Assembly (NCBI GenBank): GCA_035651455.1
Contig: DASRFR010000058.1
Coordinates: 434,001 to 498,000 of the forward strand
Source of the DNA: DASRFR01 sp035651455
GTDB lineage: Bacteria; Acidobacteriota; Terriglobia; Terriglobales; Acidobacteriaceae
DNA: 64,000 nt
Reading direction: 5' to 3'
The notes beneath the pieces were generated by a model that was not told where the DNA came from, made no database searches, and saw only the letters and a program-made list of their open reading frames with translations. Below are positions 17,832 to 26,895 of the stretch, piece after piece (position 1 is the stretch's first letter; the number at the start of each line of letters is the position of its first letter). The translations under genes were made by a program, and so were the position numbers.

Positions 17832-18082
17832 TACGCACCTCCTGCTATTCTGCCGACGTGGAACGTCCTCCAGGCAACACCGTTCGCCAACTGTTTGGGG
17901 ATAGACGGACCGCGCTGAGGTAACAGCGCAGCGCAAATCAGCACGTTCCATGATGACGGAATTCCGGATGCCGGGGAATACAGGGTTAACTGTATTGACG
18001 GCCTGCGCTCTGCAGGCAATTGCCATGTGGAAAGATGGTCAATTTCTCGACGCTGTGTAGCTGGATGTCATGAAGGCGGCAG

Positions 18083-18190
18083 TGACAGCTCGGCCGCTAT
18101 TTCGAGCATGAGCCATGCCGACTGGCACTACCCTTCCATGGCGGAACTAAGGCTAAGCGGAAGTTACCCGTCGCGGAATTCTCCGAATCG
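18083..18190 (+). repeat. Dispersed intergenic repeat, right-hand module (copy at 18.1 kb)
   Basis: 108 bases from TGACAGCTCGGCCGCT to TCCGAATCG match, without length change, the 108 bases at 24509-24616. Blocks such as GAGCATGAGCCA and GGCTAAGCGGAAGTT are identical. The element fills part of the otherwise empty 431-base gap (17832-18262) between the MEDS gene and the alpha/beta hydrolase. No transposase or terminal repeat is visible. Confidence 0.75.
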
Positions 18191-18262
18191 GGTGGGAACG
18201 CTGGCTCCCAATCACCGTCATTGCTTTCTTGCTGTATATTTACCAACCGGAGTTCCTCGTCA

Positions 18263-19120
18263 GTGAGGCATGGTTCTCGAATTTGCTGTGTTCTGCTTAT
18301 TTCATTGTTCGCCGCTGGGCAGTCCACGCCATCGATGATCCCGCAGGAGATCGAGTTCCCGAGTGGAAAGCTCCAGCTGAAGGGGTATCTCTGGAAACCA
18401 GCTGGCGCGGGCCCTTTTCCTGCTGTCCTGTTCAATCACGGATCGGGGGGCGCCGACGCTGACCACACTGCGGGAATGCCGATCACCCAGGCAGCCAACT
18501 CATTGGCACCATTTTTCGTTACGCACGGGTACGCGTTTCTTTATCCCTTTCGCCGGGGTCATGGTCCATCGGCTAGCCAGGCACCATTCATGCAGGACGT
18601 GTTGCGCCGCGAAGAGGAATCGAAGGGAAAAGACGCTCGTCAACGCTTGCAGTTTGTGTTGCTCACGACCGAGCAACTCGATGATGTGATGGCAGCCTTG
18701 GCATTCCTGAAGACGGTGCCGGGGATTGATTCTCGGCGGATCGCCATTGCCGGACATTCGTTCGGTGGCAACCTGACATTACTCGCGGCGGAACGCGACA
18801 AGACAGTACGCGCGGCAGTCACATTTGCCGCAGCTGCGAATTCCTGGGATCGTTCACCGGAGTTGCAGCAACGATTAACAACGGCTATCCGCAATACGAA
18901 CGCAGCCGTCATGCTGACACATGCCGAGAACGACTTCAGCACGAGCCCGGGCAAGGCCTTGGCGGCAGAACTTCAGCGCCTGCACAAACCCTACGTTTTG
19001 AAAATCTACCCACCGGTTGGCTTAACTTCGGAAGACGGACATGGCATGTTGTATGAGAATATTCCCGCCTGGGAGTCAGACGTATTTGAATTTCTGGATC
19101 AACATGTCAAGAAGTATTGA
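18263..19120 (+). CDS. Exported alpha/beta hydrolase (dienelactone-hydrolase-like)
   Basis: 285 residues from a GTG at 18263, which opens a short signal peptide (ICCVLLISLFAAGQS); a TTG at 18221 is an alternative. Hydrolase landmarks: the oxyanion strand PAVLFNHGSGG, the nucleophile elbow GHSFGG, the acid near THAENDFSTSPG and the late DGHGM histidine. The fold matches prolyl-oligopeptidase/dienelactone-type serine hydrolases. Substrate unknown. The multicopper oxidase start lies inside its last codons, so the two are co-translated. Confidence 0.8.
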   Translation: MRHGSRICCVLLISLFAAGQSTPSMIPQEIEFPSGKLQLKGYLWKPAGAGPFPAVLFNHGSGGADADHTAGMPITQAANSLAPFFVTHGYAFLYPFRRGHGPSASQAPFMQDVLRREEESKGKDARQRLQFVLLTTEQLDDVMAALAFLKTVPGIDSRRIAIAGHSFGGNLTLLAAERDKTVRAAVTFAAAANSWDRSPELQQRLTTAIRNTNAAVMLTHAENDFSTSPGKALAAELQRLHKPYVLKIYPPVGLTSEDGHGMLYENIPAWESDVFEFLDQHVKKY

Positions 19121-21011
19121 CCTTCATCGAGCGGCGCTTCGAACATCCAGGCGCTCGCCAGGATTGATACTCTCTCTGCTGCTGCTGGTGGCGATCTCTG
19201 CATCCAGCGAGTCATTGCCTCCAATAACTGCTAACCAGAACCATGTGCCAGCGGGGAACCTTCGCAGCGGCATTCTGACAATTCATCTCGAAATCGCGAA
19301 GGGAGTGTGGCATCCGGAAGCTGCGGACGGCGTCGCTCTGGTCGTGTATGCCTTTGGTGAGAGCGGGAAAGCCTTGCAGAATCCTGGCCCACTCATCAGG
19401 GTGCCACAGGGCACGGAGATTCAGGCCTGGTTGCACAATGCGCTCCCAGTCTCAGTCGCGGTGCATGGCCTTGGAGAGCGCAAGAGCGATAGCGATGCGG
19501 CCGTGCGGGTCGCTCCGGGAGCTGTGGAGCGAGTCACTTTCACGGCGAAAACACCCGGCCTGTATTTCTACTGGGCGGCTACGGATGTGAACGATCTTAA
19601 ATTGCGCAATGGCGTCGACGCGGAGTTGACAGGCGCGCTCGTTGTCGATCCACCCGGTGCGAGTGCAAACGATGAGATTTTTGTGATGGAGATGATATCG
19701 GAAGTTGCCGGCCTAAACGCGAGGCAGACGCTGGCGACGATCAATGGCAAGTCCTGGCCATACACACAAAGATTTCAATACGCTGTTGGCCAGGAGGTTC
19801 ATTGGCGCTGGGTCAACGCCACCAACGAGCCGCATGCTCTCCATTTACATGGCTTCTACTACAGGGTGGATGCCGTCAATCATGGGGGAAGAGTCGAAAC
19901 TTATCACAACGACTCTCGGCCTCTTGTTGTCACCCAGCGCATCGCGCAAGGCGATAGCTTTGACATGAGTTGGTCCCCATCGAGGTCCGGAAACTGGCTC
20001 TTCCACTGCCACATGCTGCAACACATGATTCCTCCGGTCATTCCCAAGCTCGCAGGGCTCACCGTCACACCTGCGGTTCGGGGGAACAAAGATGGCCATA
20101 CTGGCATGAGCGACACGGCCGGCATGGGACAGCTTGTACTGGGCATCACGGTACCGGAGTCCGCGCAGTCGGCGCCAGCGGCTTCCTGGCAAGCAGACCG
20201 TAGGCTACGACTCGAGATCAGTGAGCGCTCCGGCGCCCCAAGGTACGCAATACAGTTGGATCCGCAGGCCTCAGGCGCAATGGCTAAACCGGGGCTGATT
20301 GGTCCTCCGATCGTACTCACGCGTGGGCAACCGGTGGAGATCGAGGTTGTAAACAAGTTGAAAGACCCTACCGCGATCCATTGGCACGGGATTGAATTGG
20401 AGAGCTATTACGACGGAGTGGCCGGTTGGAGCGGGGCTGGTACGCAGATCACTCCACCAATCCTTCCAGGCACATCATTCATTGCGCGGATCGTGCCTCC
20501 ACGCGCAGGAACTTTCATTTATCACACGCATTGGCACGATTCTTCGCAGCTTACTAATGGCTTGTATGGGCCGCTGATCGTGCTGCCTCAAGGTGAGGCG
20601 TTCGATCCGAAATCGGATTTGACCTTCGTCTTCAGTCTTGGAGATTTCGGTACTCTTCAGGAGCTGGCATTGATCAACGGCACCCCCCAAAGCAAGACTC
20701 TGCGATTGCAAACAAACAAGGAATATCGCTTCCGTTTCATCAATATCTCTACTAATAACCAGGCTATGCAGGTATCGCTCCAAAATCCAAGCGGACCGCT
20801 CGAGTGGGTCAAAGTTGCGAAGGATGGCGCCGATCTTCCGACGCACAACTCTACAAGGGCGCAAGAGACGATTACTGTGGGCGAAACTTTTGATGTGGAG
20901 TTTTCGACTGCCACTGCACAGGATCTGCTACTTGATTTATTTTTGCCAGGTCAGAAGATCCACACAACCCAGACGCTTTCGTTTCAGCCACTTTCTCCCA
21001 ACGCTCCTTAA
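19104..21011 (+). CDS. Multicopper oxidase with rearranged cupredoxin domain order
   Basis: 635 residues, start 19104 overlapping the hydrolase gene by 17 bases. A signal anchor (LILSLLLLVAISA) is followed by four cupredoxin units. Unit 1 (about 40-185) has lost its copper ligands (VAVHGLGE). Unit 2 has HALHLHG (244-250) and HCHMLQHM (301-308), which in ordinary oxidases belong to the last domain. Unit 3 has HWHG (426-429) and HTHWHD (474-479), which normally belong to the first. Unit 4 is degenerate. All copper ligand sets for one T1 and one T2/T3 centre are present, in swapped order. Periplasmic oxidation of metals, phenols or polymers is possible. Confidence 0.85.
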   Translation: MSRSIDLHRAALRTSRRSPGLILSLLLLVAISASSESLPPITANQNHVPAGNLRSGILTIHLEIAKGVWHPEAADGVALVVYAFGESGKALQNPGPLIRVPQGTEIQAWLHNALPVSVAVHGLGERKSDSDAAVRVAPGAVERVTFTAKTPGLYFYWAATDVNDLKLRNGVDAELTGALVVDPPGASANDEIFVMEMISEVAGLNARQTLATINGKSWPYTQRFQYAVGQEVHWRWVNATNEPHALHLHGFYYRVDAVNHGGRVETYHNDSRPLVVTQRIAQGDSFDMSWSPSRSGNWLFHCHMLQHMIPPVIPKLAGLTVTPAVRGNKDGHTGMSDTAGMGQLVLGITVPESAQSAPAASWQADRRLRLEISERSGAPRYAIQLDPQASGAMAKPGLIGPPIVLTRGQPVEIEVVNKLKDPTAIHWHGIELESYYDGVAGWSGAGTQITPPILPGTSFIARIVPPRAGTFIYHTHWHDSSQLTNGLYGPLIVLPQGEAFDPKSDLTFVFSLGDFGTLQELALINGTPQSKTLRLQTNKEYRFRFINISTNNQAMQVSLQNPSGPLEWVKVAKDGADLPTHNSTRAQETITVGETFDVEFSTATAQDLLLDLFLPGQKIHTTQTLSFQPLSPNAP

Positions 21012-21119
21012 GCGTCGATCTTCAGTTTGGGATAGTCCCTTCGCCTCCGGTCTAAGTGGTTGCGACTGCGAGTGAGGGAATTGTGAGGGTTCAACATAAC
21101 GAACATTGGAGAGGACCGC

Positions 21120-22073
21120 ATGTTGGTGGATCGACGCAAGCTCCTTAATTTGGTCACAGCTACTACAGTCGCAAGCGCCATTCATCCGTTCGGGCCCGGG
21201 AAAAGTAAGGAACAACGGCTGCCAAAGGACGCGACTGAGTTCGCTTTTCAGCAGGTGGACGTATTCTCGTCCAAACCGTTGCTTGGTAATCCTGTAGCTG
21301 TGGTCATTGGCGCTGACGCATTAAGCAATCAGCAAATGGCGGCGTTTGCAAGCTGGACGAATCTCAGCGAAACCACCTTTCTTTTGAAATCGAAATCTCC
21401 TGGTGCTGACTATCGTGTTCGCATCTTTACACGACAGCGCGAGGTACCTTTTGCTGGTCACCCTACCCTGGGAACCTGTCACGTCTGGTTGGCCGCAGGC
21501 GGCGTAGCAAAAGGACCTGAGATTGTGCAGGAATGCGGTCTGGGTCTAATTCACATCCGAACTTCGCCTGGCGGGCTTTGGTTTGTGGCGCCCAAATTAG
21601 TCCGCAAGGGACCGATCGAGCCTGAGATCCTCGCACGGGTCGTCAGGGGACTGGACCTGACGAGTGACGCAATCGTCGCGTCAAATTGGGTGGACAACGG
21701 CTCGGGCTGGCTGGCGATCATGCTGCATTCGCGAGACGCGGTTCTGGCGCTGCGGCCGAACTACTCGACGTTAGCAGGGCTGAAGGTCGGGGTCTTCGCC
21801 GCATGCGATCCGTTGAAAGATGGAACCTCGGCTCAATTCGAGGTACGCGCTTTTAGTGTAGAGGATGTGGGTCATGAAGACCCGGTTACGGGCAGTTTGA
21901 ATGCCGGCCTTGCACAATGGCTTATTGCAAGCCGCATCGCGGGCCCGGAATATGTTGTCAGCCAAGGCACAGTCTTGAAGCGTTCGGGCCGTGTTCATGT
22001 AAAACAGAATGGATCGCGGATATGGGTGGGCGGGATGGTCCGGACTTGTGTCATCGGTAAGCTGATTCTCTAG
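21120..22073 (+). CDS. PhzF family isomerase with twin-arginine-like leader
   Basis: 317 residues, preceded by GAGAGGA. PhzF landmarks: FQQVDVFSSKPLLGNPVAVV, SETTFLL with the catalytic Glu, GHPTLGT, and DPVTGS near residue 260. PhzF proteins are diaminopimelate-epimerase-fold isomerases and are normally cytoplasmic. This one starts MLVDRRKLLNLVTATTVASA, an N-terminus resembling a Tat leader with RR-K-LL, which is unusual. About 105 bases separate it from the multicopper oxidase, with which it may be co-transcribed. Substrate unknown. Confidence 0.85.
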   Translation: MLVDRRKLLNLVTATTVASAIHPFGPGKSKEQRLPKDATEFAFQQVDVFSSKPLLGNPVAVVIGADALSNQQMAAFASWTNLSETTFLLKSKSPGADYRVRIFTRQREVPFAGHPTLGTCHVWLAAGGVAKGPEIVQECGLGLIHIRTSPGGLWFVAPKLVRKGPIEPEILARVVRGLDLTSDAIVASNWVDNGSGWLAIMLHSRDAVLALRPNYSTLAGLKVGVFAACDPLKDGTSAQFEVRAFSVEDVGHEDPVTGSLNAGLAQWLIASRIAGPEYVVSQGTVLKRSGRVHVKQNGSRIWVGGMVRTCVIGKLIL

Positions 22074-22159
22074 AGTGCTCGGCCAGGGACTGCCGGATTC
22101 CGGGGTTGTAAGCCACATAGAGTTATTCCAGCAACGACACTACACTGGCCGCGGCGGAA

Positions 22160-22531
22160 TTACAGCGTCTCAAAGTCGGCCTCGCTTACCCAATTCAAGT
22201 GCACGTACACATCGGCTTCCTGTACGAAACTTCGGGGAAACTCCCGGAAATAGGCCAGAGTCTCGGTTGCCGCGCGAGCGACGAGTGCATCCCAGGTTTC
22301 ACCCTCTCTGCGGTCCACGCGTTGGAAATAAGGCAAGCTTTGTATCGACCCATGTTTCGGAAGCCAAAGCTCCGTTCCAAGCACAGCATATCCGTGTGCC
22401 CCCAACCATTCGACTGATGCGGCGGCCAGCGAAGGCCGCCAGGCTACTTCATTGGAATGCACCAAGGCTGCACTAGCCAATTGAGATGGGAAACCTGAAG
22501 GGAATAATTCGGGCGAGGCACTCTGACTCAT
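22160..22531 (-). CDS. Hypothetical protein
   Basis: 123 residues from the ATG at 22531. No signal peptide or membrane segment. The central part (SVEWLGAHGYAVLGTELWLPKHG, YFQRVDRREGETWDALVARAA, YFREFPRSF) has balanced composition and a mixed alpha/beta look, which suggests a real cytoplasmic protein. No family recognised. The start lacks a clear ribosome site. Confidence 0.5.
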   Translation of the reverse strand: MSQSASPELFPSGFPSQLASAALVHSNEVAWRPSLAAASVEWLGAHGYAVLGTELWLPKHGSIQSLPYFQRVDRREGETWDALVARAATETLAYFREFPRSFVQEADVYVHLNWVSEADFETL

Positions 22532-22633
22532 GTCAAGCACTGTACCCGAAGAGGGCAAGTGTCGCCATCGATGACGCAAGCAGGCGATACCGCTCAAGAT
22601 CGGGACTGGGTGATTCGGGGATTCTGCGCGGAT

Positions 22634-22712
22634 GATGTTTTACGATAGAGAGACATCCGTTCGCTGGCGTCATTGCTTGAAGGAGACAACACGAGCGGGC
22701 TGCGGTGACAGC
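22634..22712 (+). repeat. Dispersed intergenic repeat, left-hand module (copy at 22.6 kb)
   Basis: 79 bases matching 26896-26974 at 67 of 79 positions, the first 27 being identical. Inside is a hairpin with arms GATGT/ACATC around TTTACGATAGAGAG. It lies in the gap between the hypothetical gene and the convergent TPR gene. Confidence 0.75.
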
Positions 22713-22741
22713 TCTGATCCCACGATCCGTAACCGCAGGGA

Positions 22742-24364
22742 TTATTTCTGCGAAATCATCCTCCGTGCCTGCGCGATTTCCGCCCTTTCTGGCTTGTCAG
22801 CGTCTCCGCAAATTTTCAACAGCTGGTCAAAATACCTGTGACTCGCCTTGGAATTTCCGCTGAGCTGGGCAGCACGTGCTGCCCCGTAGAGTGCTCGGAA
22901 GCGTCCTGGCTCCTTCACCAAGGTTGTTTCGAATTGCTCCAAAGCCTGCGCAGGCTCATTCATCTCCAGCAACATCTCTCCCAATAATTCACGCGATGGG
23001 GCCAGCGGCCCAGGCGTCACCGCGCTCTTCTCTGTCCCGTCCTCCAGTTCCACTGCCGACTTCATCTGGCGCAGCGCCGCTTCCTTATTGCCCTCCGCCA
23101 GCGCAGACCATGCGCGGACGGCCACCTCCTGGATTTGTACTTGCAGTGCCCAATAGTTTTCGCCGGCACTCGAGAGCCGCGCTCGAATCTGTTGCAGCGC
23201 TGCCGCTGCCTCATGGGCTGCGGGTGCTTGCCCGAGTCGTGCCGCACCTAATCCCCGAGCGAACCAGGTCAGCGCGTCCGTATGAGGAAAAGGCGTCTCC
23301 CGCACTGCGAGATTCGTGGCCTGCTGCCAGTCCTGGCGTTCCAGTGCATAACGTGCCGGGATCGCCGCTAGAGCAAAATATCCGGTCGAGGGGCCTCCGG
23401 CGCCGCTCAACACTGCTTTAGGATCGAAGCGCGAAGAGATCTCCGGCAAGGAATCAACTATCCGACGGGCGGCCCGGTCTCGGCCGGTCTGCAGGTAGGC
23501 GTAAATCTCATAATCGCTAGCATGCAACTCTTCTGCCGTCTGGCCTTCGCGCCGCGCCGCCGCTGCCGCAGCTACATTGCTATCGATAGACTCCTGCCAG
23601 TACCCTGTGCGCGTGAAGGTGTGGGATGGCATATGCAGCGCATGCGGTGCGTCCGGCGCAATCACCGAGTAGCGCCTGGCCGCTGCCAACGCTCGAGTTG
23701 CTAGCGGCGGCACGTCGTAGGTATGGATGATGTAGTGCGCCAACCCAGGATGCTCCGGTTCTTGCGCAAACAACTTTTCGAGGATCAACCCTGCCTTGAG
23801 GCGTCCAGCATAGGTCTTGTCCGAGGGATCTTCCGCAGCGGTGATTGCCAGCGCGTAAAAGATTTGCGCCTCGGTATCATCGGGATACTTCGCCACGACC
23901 TCCTGCATGGCGTCGCGATACGCGATCAGGCGCGTTTGCTGCGGCGTGTTCTGGAAGTCCCTGTACAACTTGCCAACGGCAGCGAGATACGCCTCTTCAC
24001 GCTCGGTCTTTTCGCCAACTCTCTGGCCACGTTCCACACTCTCACGCCCTGCCTGCAACTGACTCTGGTCTTTAATTCCTGGCGCAAAAGGATTACTCCA
24101 ATCGCTCAGCGCGATTCCCCAGTACGCGATTCCACAGCCCGCGTCCTCTTTTAATGCAGCATTAAAGCCTTCAATTGCACGGCTGAACTGGAACGAGTGT
24201 AGGAGCGCTACGGCCGAGTCGAATTCGTTCTGTGCCTTCGCATTGCACGACGTAGCAAAGTGCACCACGCCCAACTTCTCGTCCTTCGCATGCTGATGGT
24301 CTTGCGCAATGCAGCTCGCAACCATCGTGAGTAAGATTGCCGCAACGATGCCTGCCATTCCCAT
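22742..24364 (-). CDS. Secreted TPR-repeat protein
   Basis: 540 residues. The signal peptide is MGMAGIVAAILLTMVASCIAQ. The mature part is mostly helical with tetratricopeptide-like repeats: SAVALLHSFQFSRAIEGFNAALKEDAGCGIAYWGIAL near 50-85, KYPDDTEAQIFYALAI near 160, and PAQALEQFETTLVKEPGRFRALYGAARAAQLSGN near 475-510. A conserved His pattern (HYIIHTYD, HALHMPSHTF) is typical of this acidobacterial TPR family and might bind metal (inference). Likely a periplasmic scaffold. A TATAAT sequence lies 20 bases upstream of the ATG. Confidence 0.8.
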   Translation of the reverse strand: MGMAGIVAAILLTMVASCIAQDHQHAKDEKLGVVHFATSCNAKAQNEFDSAVALLHSFQFSRAIEGFNAALKEDAGCGIAYWGIALSDWSNPFAPGIKDQSQLQAGRESVERGQRVGEKTEREEAYLAAVGKLYRDFQNTPQQTRLIAYRDAMQEVVAKYPDDTEAQIFYALAITAAEDPSDKTYAGRLKAGLILEKLFAQEPEHPGLAHYIIHTYDVPPLATRALAAARRYSVIAPDAPHALHMPSHTFTRTGYWQESIDSNVAAAAAARREGQTAEELHASDYEIYAYLQTGRDRAARRIVDSLPEISSRFDPKAVLSGAGGPSTGYFALAAIPARYALERQDWQQATNLAVRETPFPHTDALTWFARGLGAARLGQAPAAHEAAAALQQIRARLSSAGENYWALQVQIQEVAVRAWSALAEGNKEAALRQMKSAVELEDGTEKSAVTPGPLAPSRELLGEMLLEMNEPAQALEQFETTLVKEPGRFRALYGAARAAQLSGNSKASHRYFDQLLKICGDADKPERAEIAQARRMISQK

Positions 24365-24384
24365 TTCGCGTCCCCAATCCTCAC

Positions 24385-24390
24385 ATTATA
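24385..24390 (-). promoter_or_regulatory. Candidate -10 promoter box for the TPR gene
   Basis: On the minus strand the sequence CTTTTTATAATGTGAGG contains a perfect TATAAT about 20 bases before the TPR gene start. No good -35 box is visible 16-18 bases upstream, so this is a weak prediction. Confidence 0.35.
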
Positions 24391-24472
24391 AAAAGCTTTC
24401 AGGTCTTTCCAGAACACGTATTCGCAAAGGACCGACTGAGGGGGAGGCGGAGATCATCCCAGGGATTGCGAC

Positions 24473-24616
24473 GTGATTGCTTGAAAGAGACAACGCGGCC
24501 GGCGACACTGACAGCGCGGCCGCTACTCTGAGCATGAGCCACGCCGACTGCACTGCTCTTATATGGCGAAATCAGGGGCTAAGCGGAAGTTGGCAGTCGC
24601 GGTAGTTTCCGAATCG
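24473..24616 (+). repeat. Dispersed intergenic repeat, bridging copy (24.5 kb)
   Basis: This copy joins both modules. Its first part (GTGATTGCTTGAAAGAGACA and the following CGCG-rich stretch) matches the second half of the copies at 22.6 and 26.9 kb. From 24509 it matches 18083-18190 over 108 bases. It lies in the 590-base gap between the divergent TPR and SDR genes; apart from this repeat and a short possible coding remnant, nothing else is seen there. Confidence 0.75.
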
Positions 24617-24659
24617 CCGACCAGCCTCGAAGTGGATTCGGTTGTGATCACGACGGCAG

Positions 24660-24800
24660 TTATCGCAACTCGGCTGCCACCCACCCACGCTGCTCAGCGG
24701 GGTACTTCTCGCCGATGAATCGCGCGATGCCCGGGCGAGCACCAAATTCGATCTTGGCCAAGCCGAGTAGACTGGTTGGCGCTGACGTTCGAGGAATCAT
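24660..24800 (-). CDS. Possible short gene or coding remnant (46 codons)
   Basis: An ATG at 24800 opens MIPRTSAPTSLLGLAKIEFG, then ARPGIARFIGEKYPAEQRGW and VAAELR before TAA. The residue mix looks protein-like, with an amphipathic C-terminal helix, and neighbouring frames are less so. There is no good ribosome site. It may be the C-terminal end of a lost gene. No family recognised. Confidence 0.25.
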   Translation of the reverse strand: MIPRTSAPTSLLGLAKIEFGARPGIARFIGEKYPAEQRGWVAAELR

Positions 24801-24954
24801 CGAAGTGGTGCTCGGCCAACCACTCCTTCAATCGCGTGTAGAATGGGCGACTGGCGGCCGCTCGCGGACGCCTTTTCCCATGGGCATGTGCAAAGTGTAG
24901 TGCACGAGATCGAGATCGATCCTGTCGATCCTTACACCCGGACGGGAGGATGTC

Positions 24955-25773
24955 ATGCCAATCACGCTCACGCAGCAAACCGCTCTGATCACAGGGGCAT
25001 CACGCGGTATTGGCCGCGGAATCGCGCTGAAGCTCGCTGAGCAGGGGGTGAAAAGAATTGCAATCAACTATAAGGAGAACGATGCAGCCGCCGAAGAGAC
25101 CGCTCGCCTCCTCAAAGAGCGCGGTGCGGCTCCTCTGGTGATCAAGGCGGATGTCGGCAAGATTGCGGACATCCAGCGGATGTTCGAGACCATCAAGTCC
25201 CAATTCGGCGGCCTTGACATCTTCGTTTCTAACGCCAGGGCAACGATCGCCACAGGCTTCTACGCGGAACCCATGGAGATTCCGCTGCAGGCGTGGCAGG
25301 CGACCTTTGACACCCAGGCGACGGAGTTCCTGGTTGCGGTCCGCGCGGCCGTGCCGATGATGGGCAAGAATGGTCGGATCATCGCCATTACCTATGCGCC
25401 CGGCGGGCAAACCGGCAGCTGGCAGCCTTGGGTCGCCATGGGCTCAGCGAAGGCCGCGAAGGAGGCGCTGGCTCGTTATTTCGCGGTCGCTCTCGCCCCG
25501 AAGGGCATCACGGTGAACATCATCAGTCCGGGCGCCTGCGACGACAGCGTGCTCAGTGGACTGCCGACGCACGTGTTCCAGATGATCAAAGACTGGCACG
25601 AGAGTGGCTGGACTCCCATGAGGCGGCTTGGTGTGCCAGCCGATGTCGGCAACGCCGTGGTTCTCCTCTGCACTGACCAGGCGAGCTTCATCACCGGCCA
25701 GCTGCTGTACGTTGATGGCGGTGCTTCCGCCATGGAGCCGGTCTTCCCGCTGGCCATCCAAGGCATCAAGTAG
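24955..25773 (+). CDS. Short-chain dehydrogenase/reductase lacking the catalytic Tyr
   Basis: 272 residues, preceded by GGGAGGA. The Rossmann fold has the cofactor motif TGASRGIGRG and the DVGK strand end. The NAG motif is altered (SNARATIATG). In the active site the YxxxK Tyr is replaced: the region reads QPWVAMGSAKAAKEAL, with Trp where enoyl-ACP reductase-like members (FabI/FabL) have Tyr six residues before the Lys, and Met in the classical position. It may be a divergent or catalytically altered reductase. Substrate unknown. It stands downstream of the bridging repeat. Confidence 0.85.
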   Translation: MPITLTQQTALITGASRGIGRGIALKLAEQGVKRIAINYKENDAAAEETARLLKERGAAPLVIKADVGKIADIQRMFETIKSQFGGLDIFVSNARATIATGFYAEPMEIPLQAWQATFDTQATEFLVAVRAAVPMMGKNGRIIAITYAPGGQTGSWQPWVAMGSAKAAKEALARYFAVALAPKGITVNIISPGACDDSVLSGLPTHVFQMIKDWHESGWTPMRRLGVPADVGNAVVLLCTDQASFITGQLLYVDGGASAMEPVFPLAIQGIK

Positions 25774-25855
25774 TCATCGATGCGTTGCGCTGTTGGTGCT
25801 GGGGCGAGGGGAGAGGCGTGGCATCTCTCGGGCGTTGAACTCCAAAACGTGCAGG

Positions 25856-26596
25856 CTAGCCGAACAGCGACTGCGTGGCGTGCGCCCAAGCCGGGCTGCC
25901 GAGCAGAGCGACGCGCGCGGCGACGCCGAGCACGAGCAGGGCCAGCCCCCACCAGTACACCGGGTGCACGCGCCCGCGTGACCACCGGTCGTACACCGCG
26001 CCGGCGATAGGGAACACTAGCATAAGACCGTAGGAGACCAGTGCTCCAAGGGCCAGGACGCCGGGCCAGCGCACCAGCGCCGCGGCCATCAGGCAGGTGG
26101 AGGCGAGGATCATCAGGCGCTTGTGCTTGTCCTTGTCGTTGCGCCAGACGACGGCGGCGAGGAAAAAGATGGCGAAGCTCGTGATGTCACCGAAGGGGAT
26201 GGCGATGAAGTTCCACGGCTTCGCGCCGGGAGGGACCGCGCCGAGACGTGCCGCTTCGACCGCGGTGCGGACGCCGACCACGATCATTGCCGCCGCCAGA
26301 GCCACTCCGAAGTAGCCGAGCTTGCGATGTACTTTCACGCGGTGCGTCGCGACCAAGTTCGTCTGCACAATGAACAGGAGCAGCCACGACATGAACAGCA
26401 GCGCGTGCAAGTGCACGGTTGCGTTCGGAACGCGGCCGGTGATAGTTGTCGCATGCCCGGAGATCAGGCCGAGAAAGTACGTCCGCGAGAAGCCGACCAG
26501 AGCGGTCAACAGCATCACGATGGCCATGCCGGTGTAGAACTTGCGGTCGGTGGCCGCGGGGGAGACGAGCAAACGAGGGAAAGGAGCGGTAGCCAT
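25856..26596 (-). CDS. Multi-pass membrane protein
   Basis: 246 residues from the ATG at 26596. About seven hydrophobic helices: FYTGMAIVMLLTALVGF, LHALLFMSWLLLFIVQTNLV, LGYFGVALAAAMIVVG, IPFGDITSFAIFFLAAVVW, a short one near RLMILASTCLMAAAL, LALGALVSYGLMLVFPIAGAVY and YWWGLALLVLGVAARVALL. Paired His residues inside or near membrane (VHLHAL, HRKLGYFG) recall cytochrome-b-like quinone or haem binding. Function unknown. Convergent with the SDR gene. Confidence 0.7.
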   Translation of the reverse strand: MATAPFPRLLVSPAATDRKFYTGMAIVMLLTALVGFSRTYFLGLISGHATTITGRVPNATVHLHALLFMSWLLLFIVQTNLVATHRVKVHRKLGYFGVALAAAMIVVGVRTAVEAARLGAVPPGAKPWNFIAIPFGDITSFAIFFLAAVVWRNDKDKHKRLMILASTCLMAAALVRWPGVLALGALVSYGLMLVFPIAGAVYDRWSRGRVHPVYWWGLALLVLGVAARVALLGSPAWAHATQSLFG

Positions 26597-26895
26597 GTCG
26601 GCTAAGGATATTAGCACTGCTCGGCGGCCGGCGACACGTGGGTACCCGATGCCAACGCAAGTTTCAGCGGGACACTCCATTTTACCCACGCTTACGTCAG
26701 GCAAATGGCAAATGGAGGACGGCGGCGTTGCACAATTAACATGCCCTGCCCAGCTGCTCAAAGTAACTATTGCGAAATAGTTCGACAAGAAATGTCTCGG
26801 CGGTCTTTAGAGGCTCTGCGGACCGATTACGGGAATCCTTATCTAATGTTCTCCTCTTGTCTGCAAGCGGCCGAGAAGCAAGAGTTGGGGAATGG

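Noticed and set aside
25476..25985. 169-codon Arg/Ala-rich frame opposite the SDR gene
   Set aside because: Composition is that of an antisense frame of a GC-rich gene; both strands' real genes are clear here.
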